Below are positions 30,290-40,372 of a DNA stretch of 64,000 nt, piece by piece. The stretch comes from Advenella kashmirensis WT001. Lineage in GTDB: Bacteria > Pseudomonadota > Gammaproteobacteria > Burkholderiales > Burkholderiaceae_B. The position numbers and the translations under genes are program-made. The stretch spans positions 2,232,001-2,296,000 of the forward strand of contig NC_017964.1 of assembly GCF_000219915.2 (NCBI RefSeq). Direction: 5' to 3'. The notes under the pieces were generated by a model, which was given only the letters and a program-made list of their open reading frames with translations, was not told the origin of the DNA and did no database searches. The stretch's first letter is position 1; each line of letters starts with the position of its first letter.

Positions 30290-31317
30290 GACAGCGCTCC
30301 GGTAAATTGCTCCAGTTTTGACCATAGCGGATCACCGAAGGATTTTTTCCATTCTTCATAAAAACCGGCATCTTTCAGTTTGCCACGGAAAGCATTGGTG
30401 TCTACTTCATTAAAGGCCATACCCTTGCCTTCAAGCGTCTGTTTGACGGTCAGGCTCAATTTGGCCAGATCCTCCCGCTCTTTAAGGCTGGCGTCCATTA
30501 CATGCTTGCGAATCACTTCCTGGATATCCTTGGGCACCTTGGCCAGATTGTCCCGATTGGCCAGGAACCAGAAACCATCCCACATGTGATTGGTAAGCGA
30601 GGCATATTTCTGTACCTCGTACAGCTTGGCTGTCTCTATCAGCGTGATCGGATTTTCCTGGCCATCGGCGATATGCGTCTGCAAGGCCGAATACGTTTCG
30701 GCAAAATTGATGGTAGTTGGCGACGCACCCAGGCTTTTGAACATGGATGTCCACAGCGGACTTGGCGGCACACGCAGTTTGACACTGGTCAGGTCGTCAG
30801 GCGTCTTGACCGGTTTGGAACTGGTGGTAATGATCCTGAAACCGTTATCCCAGATTTTATCGAAAGCAGTCAGGTTTGAGCCCTTCTCGATTTCCTCGCG
30901 CACGGCCGCGCCCAGCTCACCGTCCATGGCCTTCCAGACCTGGTCGTAGTCCTTGAAGCCAAAACCAATACCGGAAATCTGCGTCTTGGAAATAAGCGTA
31001 CCCATGATAATGGGCGAGAGCGTAAAAAAGTCTACCGCGCCGGCACGGATCTGAGAGAGCGTATCGGTGTCATTACCCAGCTGGCTGCTCGGATACACAC
31101 GAATATCGACAGCGCCGTCCGTTTCTTTCTTGATGGCATCGACCATTTCCTTGGCGCGGATATTCATCGGATGAGACACCGGCAGGTTATTGGCAAACTT
31201 GAGCCGAAAATCGGCCCGGCGCGCCAGAATCACATCTGAATAGCTCAACCCGAAAGCCGATGCCGCTGTGACAGCGGATATCGATTTCAGAAAACTTCTA
31301 CGTTTTACACCAGCCAT
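30286..31317 (-). CDS. TRAP transporter solute-binding protein (DctP type)
   Basis: A 343-residue periplasmic receptor. The N-terminus VKRRSFLKSISAVTAASAFG carries a twin-arginine-like RRSFLK signal. The family's carboxylate-binding region is seen at VKLRVPPSPLWTSMFKSLGASPTTINFAETYSALQ, written here across residues about 182-216. An excellent site (GGAGGAGGG) precedes the ATG. It is the first gene of the operon ending in the PPC pair. The ligand is probably a carboxylate processed by the downstream enzymes. Confidence 0.92.
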   Translation of the reverse strand: MAGVKRRSFLKSISAVTAASAFGLSYSDVILARRADFRLKFANNLPVSHPMNIRAKEMVDAIKKETDGAVDIRVYPSSQLGNDTDTLSQIRAGAVDFFTLSPIIMGTLISKTQISGIGFGFKDYDQVWKAMDGELGAAVREEIEKGSNLTAFDKIWDNGFRIITTSSKPVKTPDDLTSVKLRVPPSPLWTSMFKSLGASPTTINFAETYSALQTHIADGQENPITLIETAKLYEVQKYASLTNHMWDGFWFLANRDNLAKVPKDIQEVIRKHVMDASLKEREDLAKLSLTVKQTLEGKGMAFNEVDTNAFRGKLKDAGFYEEWKKSFGDPLWSKLEQFTGALS

Positions 31318-31343
31318 TATTCCCTCCTCCAGGACTCAATATG

Positions 31344-31411
31344 CTTGTTGTCTCAAATTGCTTCTTATCTCTAAATTCTTGTCGTCTCTAAATTCTTGTT
31401 ATCTTAAATTG
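31344..31411. repeat. Four 17-bp imperfect tandem repeats upstream of dctP
   Basis: The four consecutive units are CTTGTTGTCTCAAATTG, CTTCTTATCTCTAAATT, CTTGTCGTCTCTAAATT and CTTGTTATCTTAAATTG. They start at 31344, 31361, 31378 and 31395, with no gaps. The array ends 27 bases before the dctP start codon, within its expected leader or promoter. It may be a multi-copy protein binding site or a slippage-prone tract. Confidence 0.8.
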
Positions 31412-31525
31412 CCTGATCTTTCGATCTGGCAAGGCTCACCCGTGAATGATCTCGCTTGCTCAGTCGGTGGGATTGGCCCGCTTGTCTGTTGTGTGATCAC
31501 ATCTCTTATAGCACAGATATTGCAT

Positions 31526-32675
31526 TTATTTCGATGAATTTTCAACAGGGGTATGCCCGAATTGCTCCAGGCAGATAAAAACCTGTTGCGGTTTAGCAGC
31601 TGCCTGTCTGCCGAAATTGCCGGTGGCAATCTGTTCCCCCGAATCAAACGTAAGGGTACGCTCGGGCCAGCGCATGGCGGCAAGCCTGGTCTGCCCCTGT
31701 GCCAGCAGACCAGAACGTTCCAGAAACCGGGCGCCGGCGCAATAATCCACACAAAACACATTGGCGCGAGCACCGTGCCAGTCGTACGGCGCCACACCAG
31801 CAAACAGGTCGCGACCGCGAGATAGCGCGCTAACCGGCTGGTCCTGGGGGTTGCGCCAGTAGTGGCCAATTAGGACCGGCACCGCTTCGGTATAGGTGTC
31901 CCACCAGCGCGCACGTTGCACAAAGCGCCACTCTCCTCCGCTAAAGAAAGTCTCGCTATCGGCCGTTTCCACACCTGACGTCAACACCCGAACCGGATTG
32001 GCCATTTGTCTGAGCTCGCGCATATAGGCCGTTGCACCCAGAAAAGGAACCGCTTGCGCCTGGTCTGGAATATGCGCCCGCCATTGCTTTTGCTCTGCGA
32101 CATAATATTGAAACCGGCTATCGCCGCGGATAACATCGTTGGTCTGCCGTTCCCGTTCATCAAAATATTCAACAATGGATGTCATTGTCTGGGAGCTGAT
32201 CTGATTAAAAGACGGCGTGTGCCAGGCCGCATGCACCACCCGCAACTGGCTGTTGCAGGCAACAATAGGCAGACTGGAGAAAAAATCCAGTACGGATTGC
32301 CGCTCGGCCTTGGGAAGAGCGCACATTTGGCCGAATTTCTCGTCACCCTCAACCGTTTCATTCCAGAACCAGCTATTGCCATCCTTGCGCAGCCCTCGCA
32401 GGATATTTAGTTCGTGATTGCCCAAAACACAAATGGCATTCCCTGCATTGACATACCCCGCACCAGCCGAACCACGGCAGGCTGTCGGGTCCGCGATCAC
32501 ACAAATCACCAATAAAGACCAGTTTACGCCGGTCTGCGTGGCAGCCAAGGCTGTCATAACCGAGGTGGCCCAACAGCTGCCTGAGCGCTTCATACTCACC
32601 GTGAATGTCGCCAATAATATCCAGGGACGCAGATGGCAGTGTCATAATAGGTTGATAGGTATGAAGCAAGGTCAT
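31526..32675 (-). CDS. Calcineurin-like metallophosphoesterase, two one-base frame breaks
   Basis: A phosphoesterase of about 383 residues. The metal-site motifs are DIIGDIHGEYEAL (near the N-terminus), FIGDLCDRGPDS, and VLGNHELN, followed by further His residues (VVHAAWH, VLIGHYW). The three motifs are in three frames. The breaks lie close together at about 32487-32493 (after RGPDS) and about 32450-32458 (before NAGNAICVLGNHE); one base added at each restores the family order PAVVRLVRGM-VNAGNAI. The family includes Ser/Thr phosphatases and Ap4A hydrolases; the substrate is unknown. The start at 32675 or 32645 is uncertain. Confidence 0.85.
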
Positions 32676-32995
32676 TGTGTTTCTATTGCCTGTGAATGAG
32701 TGGGCACGACCAGGATCTACAGCCGAAACCGCAGATACGGATCGCGCCAAGGGACCTGATCTGGGCAAAATACTGGATCGGCCTTACCGGGTTTTGCGCC
32801 ACGGCTTGCAGATCCCATCGGTCCCGGACAGCCTATTTTACCGATTTCATATCGCTTATCGGCAACATCGGAACAACGCCGGCACTGCCTGCGCTCCGGG
32901 TAACATCCCGATACCGGGCGTAACCCATCCGAACTGCGGCGGTTCCCTATCCTGTGTTTAACTAAAAACTCCATCACCATCAACAAGGAAAGTCA
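32676..32995. other. Intergenic region without a supported gene
   Basis: These 320 bases separate the divergent phosphoesterase and lipoprotein genes. Open frames on both strands lack ribosome sites and recognisable motifs. CAAGGAAAGTCA just before 32996 is the ribosome site of the next gene. Confidence 0.5.
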
Positions 32996-33262
32996 ATGAA
33001 AGCCATCACAACCGGTGCTGTAGTTCTTTCTCTGGCCGCCATCACCGGGTGCGCCATGCATGGTTCAGATGACCGATATCGTCATCATGATCGCTCTACA
33101 TCCGGGCAGGTTGATTCGCGGTACGACAGAACTGACGGTAATTATGGACCGGGTACAGATAGCCGCCACGACGGCAACTGGAATAGCAGCGACAAAGCGA
33201 CTCGCGACTGGCACAATCGCGACCGAAATAGCGGCGCATGGAATAACCGTAATAGATCCTGA
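32996..33262 (+). CDS. Small polar lipoprotein
   Basis: An 88-residue protein with a signal peptide and lipobox (LAAITGCAM, Cys about 19), then a hydrophilic segment very rich in Asp, Arg, His, Asn and Gly with repeated RDRN/DxR patterns. An AAGGAAAG site precedes the ATG. No family is recognised. The composition resembles the lipoprotein 300 bases further on, suggesting the two are related. Likely anchored in the outer membrane. Confidence 0.75.
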   Translation: MKAITTGAVVLSLAAITGCAMHGSDDRYRHHDRSTSGQVDSRYDRTDGNYGPGTDSRHDGNWNSSDKATRDWHNRDRNSGAWNNRNRS

Positions 33263-33573
33263 GCGATAAATCCTGAGCGGTACAGCTAAGCAACGGATCG
33301 TCGGTAAAAGGTCATGTGATGTCAGAGACGTGGCCGTAGAGCCAGAGCATTAAATCCCGCGATCTTCACGGCACATCCTGAAATGATCAATGCCATGACT
33401 GATCGCCCGCTGATAGCCGCAATGGCATCGAATGTTGGCCCACAGAAGCCCCCAAACGCTCGGTCGCTTCAGCAGGTAACACACTGAAATGCCGTTAACG
33501 GTTCAGACATGCCCTCGCCCGCAACTTGGACTTATTATCAAAGCGGTAATAACCTGTGTTCGGGGGTACAAAA
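33263..33573. other. Intergenic region without a supported gene
   Basis: These 311 bases between two small lipoprotein genes show no convincing ORF, RNA or repeat. GGGGGT before 33574 serves as the ribosome site of the next gene. Confidence 0.45.
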
Positions 33574-33765
33574 ATGAAACTGCTTAGCACAACCGCAATC
33601 TTTTTATCACTCATTTTGCTATCGGGCTGTATCGTCCACGATCACGGTCGAGGCGGACGGTGGTATGACCGCGACGGCTTTTCAGACCGTCATTCCCACT
33701 ATGATTACCGAGACCGATGGCATCGAGACCGTGGCTATCGTGGACGAGGCCATCACCGCTGGTAA
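33574..33765 (+). CDS. Small Arg/His/Asp-rich lipoprotein
   Basis: About 63 residues from the ATG at 33574. The signal peptide LLSTTAIFLSLILLSGC ends in a lipobox (LSGC), followed by HDHGRGGRWYDRDGF and further alternating Arg, His, Asp and Tyr. The mature part may bind metal, but this is only inferred from histidine content. It looks like a diverged copy of the lipoprotein at 32996. Confidence 0.7.
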   Translation: MKLLSTTAIFLSLILLSGCIVHDHGRGGRWYDRDGFSDRHSHYDYRDRWHRDRGYRGRGHHRW

Positions 33766-33884
33766 CATGCGGGTCTGGCACGTCATCAAAAACCCGGACA
33801 ATCACCTGTCCGCAACCGCAGTGCTGCCTATGGTCCGTCAGCCGGGCACAGGCAGTGCTGCATCAATAGTGCAATAATGTACAC

Positions 33885-34801
33885 CTATTCCTTTTGAATA
33901 CGCGCAGCCACGATCTGGGGATCATTTAACAAGATCTGGGCAAACTCTCTTACCAATTCATTTTTTTCAGAATCCGCTGTTCTGACCAGATAGAGATGAC
34001 GCACTGCCCAGGAGTCGCTGATGGCCAATGGCACTACACGCCCGATGCGTTCACTTTCGGACACGACGCTGGCTGGCACAATGGCGGCGCCCACGCCTGA
34101 CTCAACCATATAGATCGTTGAGCTAAAGTTATGTACATGCACCCGGTTTTCATGGGTTTGCCCGTCAGCCTTGCCTGATTGGCCAGAAAGTGAAAGTTGC
34201 TGCTGCTACGGTCCATACTAACCAGATCGTAGGCCAACACATCCTCAAAAGAAACAATGTTCACGCCAGCCAGTGGATGATCAGGAGAAACTGCACATAC
34301 AAGCCGGTCCATCGCATAGAGTTCGCGCTTCAGCCCGGGCAACTGTTCCAGATCAGCGCCCACGCCTATGTCGGCCTCGCCTTCTACGATGGCATGGCTT
34401 ATCGTCAGGCTTTCTTTCTCTTTCAGATCAATATCAATGCCGGCGTTTGACGTTAGAAATCGTGTCACACTGGGGATGATGAAACTATTGAGCGCGCTGC
34501 TATTTGCCAGAAGTCGGATACTGCCGCGCAAATTACTCGCATAATGACTTAACTCCGCATGCATCGTTTCCACTTCTGCCAGCAACTTCTTTGCATGCTT
34601 GGTCAATACCTCACCAGCCGAGGTGGGGATCATGCCCTTGGATGTACGCAAAAACAGTGCGCTGCCCACGGTATATTCCAGATTTTTGAGCCGATAACTG
34701 GCTGACGATGCAGTCATATGCATGCGTTCCGCGCCGGTAGACAGGTTCTGCGCTTGCACGATAGCCAGAAAAAGACGGAGATCTTTTAATTCGTAGCGCA
34801 C
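33885..34801 (-). CDS. LysR-family transcriptional regulator, one-base frame break
   Basis: A 305-residue LysR protein once restored. The HTH is NLSTGAERMHMTASSASYRL and the effector domain begins about residue 90. The frame breaks at about 34142-34146: GKPMKT is followed in another frame by VHVHNFSSTIYMVESGVGAA, needing one more C in ACCCGG. It starts with GTG at 34801 after AAGGAGCG. It lies downstream of the CaiB/Bug/hydratase genes on the same strand and probably controls them. Confidence 0.87.
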
Positions 34802-34911
34802 GAGCGCTCCTTTTCATTTGAAATATGCCAGTTAACATATTGTACTGGCTTACTTCAAACCCCAAAGAGAAACACGATAAGCAGCGGCCCGATGTCGGAC
34901 CGCGACATCAG

Positions 34912-35703
34912 TTACGCAGACTTGCTTTTCTGCTTGTCTTTTACAAACTGGCCCATGTATTTTTGTGGTTCGCCGGTCTCAAATGCATCTCCGAACTCAC
35001 GAACGCTATTTTGTATTGACGTCTGCAACGGTTCGTTTTGCCATTCGCGCAGCAAGCGCTTTTGCTGCGCAAGCACTTGCGGCCCGCATTGAGCCAGGCC
35101 AGCAGCTACCTGCATTATGTGCGTGTCCAGGTCTGCAAGCGGAACCGCTGCATCAACCAGGCCCATGTCCAGTGCCTGCCGCCCGTTGACCACTTCACCT
35201 GTCAACAGTAACCAGGACGCCCGTGCGCCGCCGATCAGGCGTGGCAGCAGTGCCGCATGGATAATGGACGGGATACCTACTTTTACTTCCGGCATCCCCA
35301 GATTGGCGTTGTCCGCGCATATACGCAGGTCACACGCCAGTGCCAATTCCAGGCCACCTCCCAGCGTCCAGCCTGGAATCCGTGCAATAACCGGCACAGG
35401 AAGCAGGCGTACCGCCTCACATAGTTGCCGCAACAGATCAATGAATGTGATCGCCTGCCCTTTGTCGAACGTTGCCATTTCCTTGATATCTGCACCGGCG
35501 ATGAACGCTTTGTCTGCGTCGCCACGCAGAATCAAAACGCGAAGATTTTGATTGTTTTTCAGATCAGAAAACGCATCCAGCAAAGAGGTCACAACCGGAG
35601 TTCCCAAAATATTCAGCGTGCCGGCGTTTTTGATGCAAAGCGTGCCGATTCCCTGCTCGTCAATCGCAAAAGAGGCATGTGCGTATTCGGTTGCTGTTGT
35701 CAT
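34912..35703 (-). CDS. Enoyl-CoA hydratase/isomerase family protein
   Basis: A 263-residue crotonase from the ATG at 35703 (GAGAAAG site). The oxyanion-hole segments are AFIAGADIKEM and IPGWTLGGGLELALACDLRI; the first catalytic Glu position is kept in LGMPEVKVGIPS. The usual PGxGGTQRLPR segment is replaced by IPSIIHAALLPRLIG, so the second catalytic Glu seems absent and the reaction may not be simple hydration. It follows a Bug receptor by 7 bases in a CoA-pathway operon. Confidence 0.88.
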   Translation of the reverse strand: MTTATEYAHASFAIDEQGIGTLCIKNAGTLNILGTPVVTSLLDAFSDLKNNQNLRVLILRGDADKAFIAGADIKEMATFDKGQAITFIDLLRQLCEAVRLLPVPVIARIPGWTLGGGLELALACDLRICADNANLGMPEVKVGIPSIIHAALLPRLIGGARASWLLLTGEVVNGRQALDMGLVDAAVPLADLDTHIMQVAAGLAQCGPQVLAQQKRLLREWQNEPLQTSIQNSVREFGDAFETGEPQKYMGQFVKDKQKSKSA

Positions 35704-35710
35704 TTCTTTC

Positions 35711-36679
35711 TCACAGTTTTTCAAATTTAATGTCATTTACTATGGCCCGCCACTGTTCATTTGAATCGCGAATGATGTCTGCAAAATCCTGACGGGTCGT
35801 ATAAGCCGGGATTGCGCCTTGTTTCTGCAGCGCAGCAATGACTTGCGGATCGGACAGCGTTTTCTTCACAGCACTGTTCAATGTATCCAGTTTCGCGTCA
35901 GGAACACCGGCCGGAGCTGCCAGACCAAACCATGATGGTGTATTCAACTGCGGATACCCTGCCTCTGCATAGGTAGGTGTATCCGGCAACTGTTTTAACC
36001 GGGTGGGCGAAGCCACCGCCAGCGCACGGATTTTTCCGGCTTCTAACTGACCTGCGGAAGATGGATAGTTATCAAATACCACATTGAGCTGGCCTGCCAG
36101 TAAATCGGTCAGCGCCGGCCCCAGCCCCTTGTATGGGACGTGCAGCATTTTGGTATTGGTCGCTTTCAGAAACCGTTCACCGAACAAATGGCTATATCCG
36201 CCATTGCCTGATGAACCAAATGAGAATTTCTCCGGATTCGCTTTCAGTTGCTTCACCAATTGATCAAATGTCTTTATATCAGCGGACGCCTGGATATCCA
36301 GTACGCCGGGCACATTGGCCAGATTGCTGATCGGCGCAAAGTCCCTGATCGGATCATACATCTGATGCTTTTGGACACTGGGATTGACGCTATGGGAACT
36401 TTCCACCGCCATCACCAGTGTATAGCCATCTGGCGTTTCACGGCTTGCCGCCGCACTGCCGATCGCCCCGCCCGCACCCGGCTTGTTTAGAATGACCACA
36501 GGCTGCCCCAGAACATCACCAAGCCCAGAGGCAACGATTCGTGCTATCAGGTCGGTGGTGCCGCCAGGCGCATAGGGTACGATGAGCTTGAGCGGCTTGT
36601 CAGGAAAAGCGGCCATGGCCGGCAATGCTGCCGTCACCAGACCCGCGCATAGACTGTATTTAAAAATGGATATTTTCAC
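35711..36679 (-). CDS. TctC/Bug-family tripartite tricarboxylate-type binding protein
   Basis: A 322-residue extracytoplasmic receptor of the Bordetella uptake gene family. Signal peptide YSLCAGLVTAALPAMAAFP, then KPLKLIVPYAPGGTTDLIARI and VVILNKPGAGGAIGSAAASR, both family hallmarks. No tctA/tctB membrane genes are adjacent, which is normal for the large Bug set of Alcaligenaceae. It is placed between the CaiB transferase and the hydratase, so the ligand is probably the acid that CaiB activates. Confidence 0.92.
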   Translation of the reverse strand: MKISIFKYSLCAGLVTAALPAMAAFPDKPLKLIVPYAPGGTTDLIARIVASGLGDVLGQPVVILNKPGAGGAIGSAAASRETPDGYTLVMAVESSHSVNPSVQKHQMYDPIRDFAPISNLANVPGVLDIQASADIKTFDQLVKQLKANPEKFSFGSSGNGGYSHLFGERFLKATNTKMLHVPYKGLGPALTDLLAGQLNVVFDNYPSSAGQLEAGKIRALAVASPTRLKQLPDTPTYAEAGYPQLNTPSWFGLAAPAGVPDAKLDTLNSAVKKTLSDPQVIAALQKQGAIPAYTTRQDFADIIRDSNEQWRAIVNDIKFEKL

Positions 36680-36711
36680 TGCATGTCTCCTTTACTGTTA
36701 TCCGTATCGGT

Positions 36712-37872
36712 TTAGTCAAGCACTGCTTTGGTGTGCTCGCCCAACAATGGCGGTGGGACAGGACACGGTGTAGATCCGGGGGCAAGCATCGGATTTCTGA
36801 TCAATGGGATTTGCCCCAGGGTGGGATGAACAACGGTTTGCAGCATTTGGCGATGGCGAACCTGCTCATCGGCAAAAACGTCTTCAAGCGTATTAACGGC
36901 TCCCCAGGAAATGCCCAGGTTATCCAGTGCCGCAGTCCAGTGATTTCTGGGTTCGGTAATGAGAATGTCTGCCAGTACCGCTCTGAGCGAAGGTAGATTG
37001 CGTATGCGTTCGCTGTTGGTCGAAAATCGCGGATCGTCTGCCAGCTCGCTGCGATCGCAGAATGCGCAAAAGCGTGCAAACTGGGTATCATTACCAATGG
37101 CAAGAATCAGATAACCATCACTTGCCCTGAATACTTCATAAGGCGCCAGATTCGGGTGCGCGTTTCCGCTACGGGCGGGGTTTTCTCCAGAAATCAGATA
37201 GTTGGCTGCCTGGTTTGCATTCATGGCCACTGCGACATCAAACAAGGCCAGATCCAGCCATGTACCCTGCCCTGTACCATGGCGTTGGAACAACGCAGCC
37301 AGTATGGCGGACGTGGCATACATGCCAGTTGTAATGTCGACCACAGCAACACCGGTGCGCAAGGGGCCTGCCCCTGGCTCACCATCGGCGTGGCCGGTAT
37401 AACTCATCAGCCCGCCCAGGCCCTGAAATATATAGTCGTAGCCCGGTCTGGCAGATTTCGGACCCGTCTGACCATAACCGGTGATTGACGCATACACCAG
37501 GCGCGGATTGATATGCCTGACGCTTTCATAATCCAGGCCATATTGCTTCAGCGTACCTACCCGATAGTTCTCAACCAGCACATCGGCACCGCGAATGAGC
37601 TCCAGCAACCGTTCCCGGTCAGGCGCGTGTTTGAAATCCAGGCATATTGATTTTTTATTCCGATTGCAGCACATAAAATAGGCTGACATTGACTCGCCGG
37701 ATTCGGTTTCAAGATACGGAGGCCCCCACTGACGGGTATCATCACCCGCTACTGGTCGCTCTACTTTAATAACTTCGGCCCCCAAATCAGCCAGATTCTG
37801 AGTACACCAGGGTCCTGCCAATATCCGGGACAAGTCGACAACCCGAATACCTTTTAATGCGCCAGCCAGCAT
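36712..37872 (-). CDS. CaiB/BaiF family CoA transferase
   Basis: A family III CoA transferase of about 386 residues, from the ATG at 37872. GIRVVDLSRILAGPWCTQNL, LGAEVIKVERP, NRNKKSICLDFK, and GYGQTGPKSARPGYDYIFQG are all family hallmarks; the catalytic Asp lies in the YDYIFQG region. It moves CoA between acyl donors and a carboxylic acid. It heads the operon caiB, bug, hydratase, lysR. Confidence 0.93.
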   Translation of the reverse strand: MLAGALKGIRVVDLSRILAGPWCTQNLADLGAEVIKVERPVAGDDTRQWGPPYLETESGESMSAYFMCCNRNKKSICLDFKHAPDRERLLELIRGADVLVENYRVGTLKQYGLDYESVRHINPRLVYASITGYGQTGPKSARPGYDYIFQGLGGLMSYTGHADGEPGAGPLRTGVAVVDITTGMYATSAILAALFQRHGTGQGTWLDLALFDVAVAMNANQAANYLISGENPARSGNAHPNLAPYEVFRASDGYLILAIGNDTQFARFCAFCDRSELADDPRFSTNSERIRNLPSLRAVLADILITEPRNHWTAALDNLGISWGAVNTLEDVFADEQVRHRQMLQTVVHPTLGQIPLIRNPMLAPGSTPCPVPPPLLGEHTKAVLD

Positions 37873-38655
37873 AAAAATTCTCAATCTTCACAGAGTCAAA
37901 TGTGGATTGAAGTCTAGCGTAGCCTTTGGCGTATGATCCAGTTCAAATTTTCGACAGGCGCGTTCGAATATTTCAATCCGGCTTCAAGCAGGACTTTTCA
38001 GCCTGGTCATCGCGTGCATGCTTAGGAAATCCGTTTTCTATAGTGCCACCGAACAGCACAAGAAACGAATCGGGCGCTGCGAATCACGATCCGACACTTA
38101 ATGGAGTCAATTTTGTTCGCCCGGAATTGTGTATTTTTCTCTGAAAAGAAAAATTAATCGAAATCAATTTATTGGATTAATTCACCAATATTTACGCTTT
38201 ATGTCGGATAAACAGCAAACCCAGTATTGGTCATGCCTGCAGGGCGATCTGAACGGACCGCAAGTCCACTTTCTGCTATTTAAAACAGGATCAAAAGGTA
38301 AAGCATCAATATAAAAATTTTTAACAGACGAAACCGTATTTTTTGTATGCGCCCACGCCTTGACAACGTCATATTCCGATCCCGTTTGGGCTGCTAAATC
38401 TAATGTTTTGTTCACCTATACGCAAATCGTCCTTTCCAATACCGAAGTAATTAACGAAAAACCAGCCAGGTTCAAACCGAACTTCTATCCCACCTCGCCA
38501 CGAGCGCTTTGTCTGGGATATGAAAGTCATTTCATAGCAATACCGACGGATACATTTTGTTAATCTTTGCGGATCCAATTGACCTTTATTTGATTGTCTG
38601 CACTAGCAATTGATCGCATAATTTGCCCACAACCTACACAACAAAGGAAAGAGAA
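37873..38655. other. Long AT-rich intergenic region
   Basis: About 780 bases between the divergent caiB operon and aquaporin gene. Only short open frames without ribosome sites or motifs are present, on both strands. AAAGGAAAGAGAA at the right end is the aquaporin ribosome site. It may hold promoters for both sides or the remains of a lost gene; nothing specific is identified. Confidence 0.5.
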
Positions 38656-39351
38656 ATGATTAAGCAATGTAGTGCAGAGGCATTTGGAACATTCTGGCTG
38701 GTCTTCGGTGGTTGTGGCAGTGCGGTGCTTGCCGCAGGCTTTCCGGAATTGGGAATAGGATTTGCCGGTGTAGCGCTGGCTTTCGGTTTGACGGTACTCA
38801 CCATGGCCTACGCAGTAGGCCATATTTCTGGCGGTCACTTTAACCCGGCGGTAACGCTAGGTCTTTTTGCCGGCGGACGCATCCCCTTCTCCACTGTGGT
38901 GCCGTATATTATTTCTCAAGTGATCGGCGGCATTATTGCCGGCGGTGTGCTGTATCTGATAGCCAGCGGCAAAGCAGGATTTGACGTCTCTGCCAGTGGA
39001 TTTGCGTCCAATGGCTACGGCGAGCACTCGCCGGGCGGCTATTCTCTAACGGCTGCAATTATTGCCGAATTTGTACTAACTGCTTTCTTTCTGATTATTA
39101 TTCATGGTGCCACCGATAAGCGCGCACCAGCAGGATTTGCTCCGCTTGCCATCGGCCTGGCGCTTACATTGATTCACCTGATCAGCATCCCGGTAACCAA
39201 TACGTCGGTCAATCCGGCTCGAAGCACAGGCGTAGCCGTCTTCCAGGGAGATTGGGCGTTATCACAACTATGGATTTTCTGGATTGTGCCAATTGTTGGA
39301 GCTATTGCCGGCGGCCTGATCTATCGCTGCCTGCTATCCAAGGACGAATAA
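38656..39351 (+). CDS. aqpZ: Aquaporin Z
   Basis: A 231-residue inner-membrane water channel with six helices. Both NPA half-helix motifs are present: [11 protein letters not shown] (about residue 63) and SVNPARSTG (about 186), with the selectivity-filter His ([14 protein letters not shown]) and Arg (NPARS) of AqpZ rather than a glycerol channel. The ATG at 38656 has an AAAGGAAAG site. It stands alone. Confidence 0.95.
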   Translation: MIKQCSAEAFGTFWLVFGGCGSAVLAAGFPELGIGFAGVALAFGLTVLTMAYAVGHISGGHFNPAVTLGLFAGGRIPFSTVVPYIISQVIGGIIAGGVLYLIASGKAGFDVSASGFASNGYGEHSPGGYSLTAAIIAEFVLTAFFLIIIHGATDKRAPAGFAPLAIGLALTLIHLISIPVTNTSVNPARSTGVAVFQGDWALSQLWIFWIVPIVGAIAGGLIYRCLLSKDE

Positions 39352-39556
39352 CAAATACTAGCCAAGGCGATCCGAGCAATCCAGAAACGCCAGGCTATAG
39401 CGATAAGACCTCGCTAAGGAGAGAGTCTTATCGCTTATGGCGCTCGTGCCACAGCGTCTGCCCGAATGTGCATCCGCGACCACTCCAACCTTCACCTTTT
39501 GCGTAGCCTGGGACTGGAACCAAAATGGCATTCGATCTTTACGCCAGGAAAAGTGG

Positions 39557-40372
39557 CTATCGACAGCGTGCCGGAATGACCGCCAGCGCCTTCTCCGCGC
39601 TCGCACCTCTGAATTGGCCTAAAGCCTCGGAAAAGTCCAGCAGCAATTTATCCGCTGCCTGCACTTGCAGATAGTCAAATGGCGCCTCAATCGTAAAGGA
39701 TACATCAGCGGCCAGCAATGCCCCACCAGCCTGTTCGTACCAAAGCGAAATTTCAACTTCGGCTGCCAATTGATCTGTAATTACTACCGGCCTGGACACA
39801 AACACAGTCTCGGCAACCAGCGGCCCGCTTCGTAAAGGCTGTTGGGAGAGATCTACGCCGATGTGTTCCAGATTGACGATCTGGCTGCTAATGTCTGCCA
39901 TTTGGTTGGGGATCGTACCGTCAAATGAAAATGACTTGGAAAAATTGCTGGCCGGTTTGCCGTCATTTCCAATACTGTAATCATCTTCAATGCCGACGCT
40001 TTTTTTGCTGGCCAATGCAATAGGCATGGTGTCCACGGCCAGAATGTCCGGATTGCGAATCTTTAAAGTGAGCCGGGGCTTGCCGCCTAGCTTGGTCCGT
40101 GCCCGTAAAAGCATGGCGTTTTTTGCCAAAGCACAGGAATCGGTATCAAGAAATTGCACCTGCGATTGCCTCTTGCCACGCAGCTCTATCTTCTTTATCA
40201 AATTCAGGCGCTTTCTTATTGCCTCAGCCACGGCAACCGCCTCGCGCGGCACTCGGTCTACGGCGATTCCGAGCTTATACTCCCTGGACTCCAGGGCTAT
40301 ATTTTGCGCGCCGGTTTCATACGAGAACAATGATGCCAACACCATCACGCAACCCAGAACAGGAACTTTCAT
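39557..40372 (-). CDS. Secreted protein with CYTH-like features
   Basis: A 271-residue protein with a signal peptide (PVLGCVMVLASLFSYETGA). The pattern VQFLDTDSCALAKNAMLLRAR, then PRLTLKIRNPD and AEVEISLWYE, resembles the CYTH/triphosphate-tunnel fold, where FDT-x-L...LR-R and LTLK strands line the tunnel. The ExExK start motif is not clear, so catalytic activity is uncertain. It stands alone. The fold call is an inference from the pattern; the function is unknown. Confidence 0.6.
   Translation of the reverse strand: MKVPVLGCVMVLASLFSYETGAQNIALESREYKLGIAVDRVPREAVAVAEAIRKRLNLIKKIELRGKRQSQVQFLDTDSCALAKNAMLLRARTKLGGKPRLTLKIRNPDILAVDTMPIALASKKSVGIEDDYSIGNDGKPASNFSKSFSFDGTIPNQMADISSQIVNLEHIGVDLSQQPLRSGPLVAETVFVSRPVVITDQLAAEVEISLWYEQAGGALLAADVSFTIEAPFDYLQVQAADKLLLDFSEALGQFRGASAEKALAVIPARCR

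Noticed and set aside
31344..31411. CRISPR-like array
   Set aside because: Units are contiguous 17-mers without spacers; this is a simple tandem repeat.
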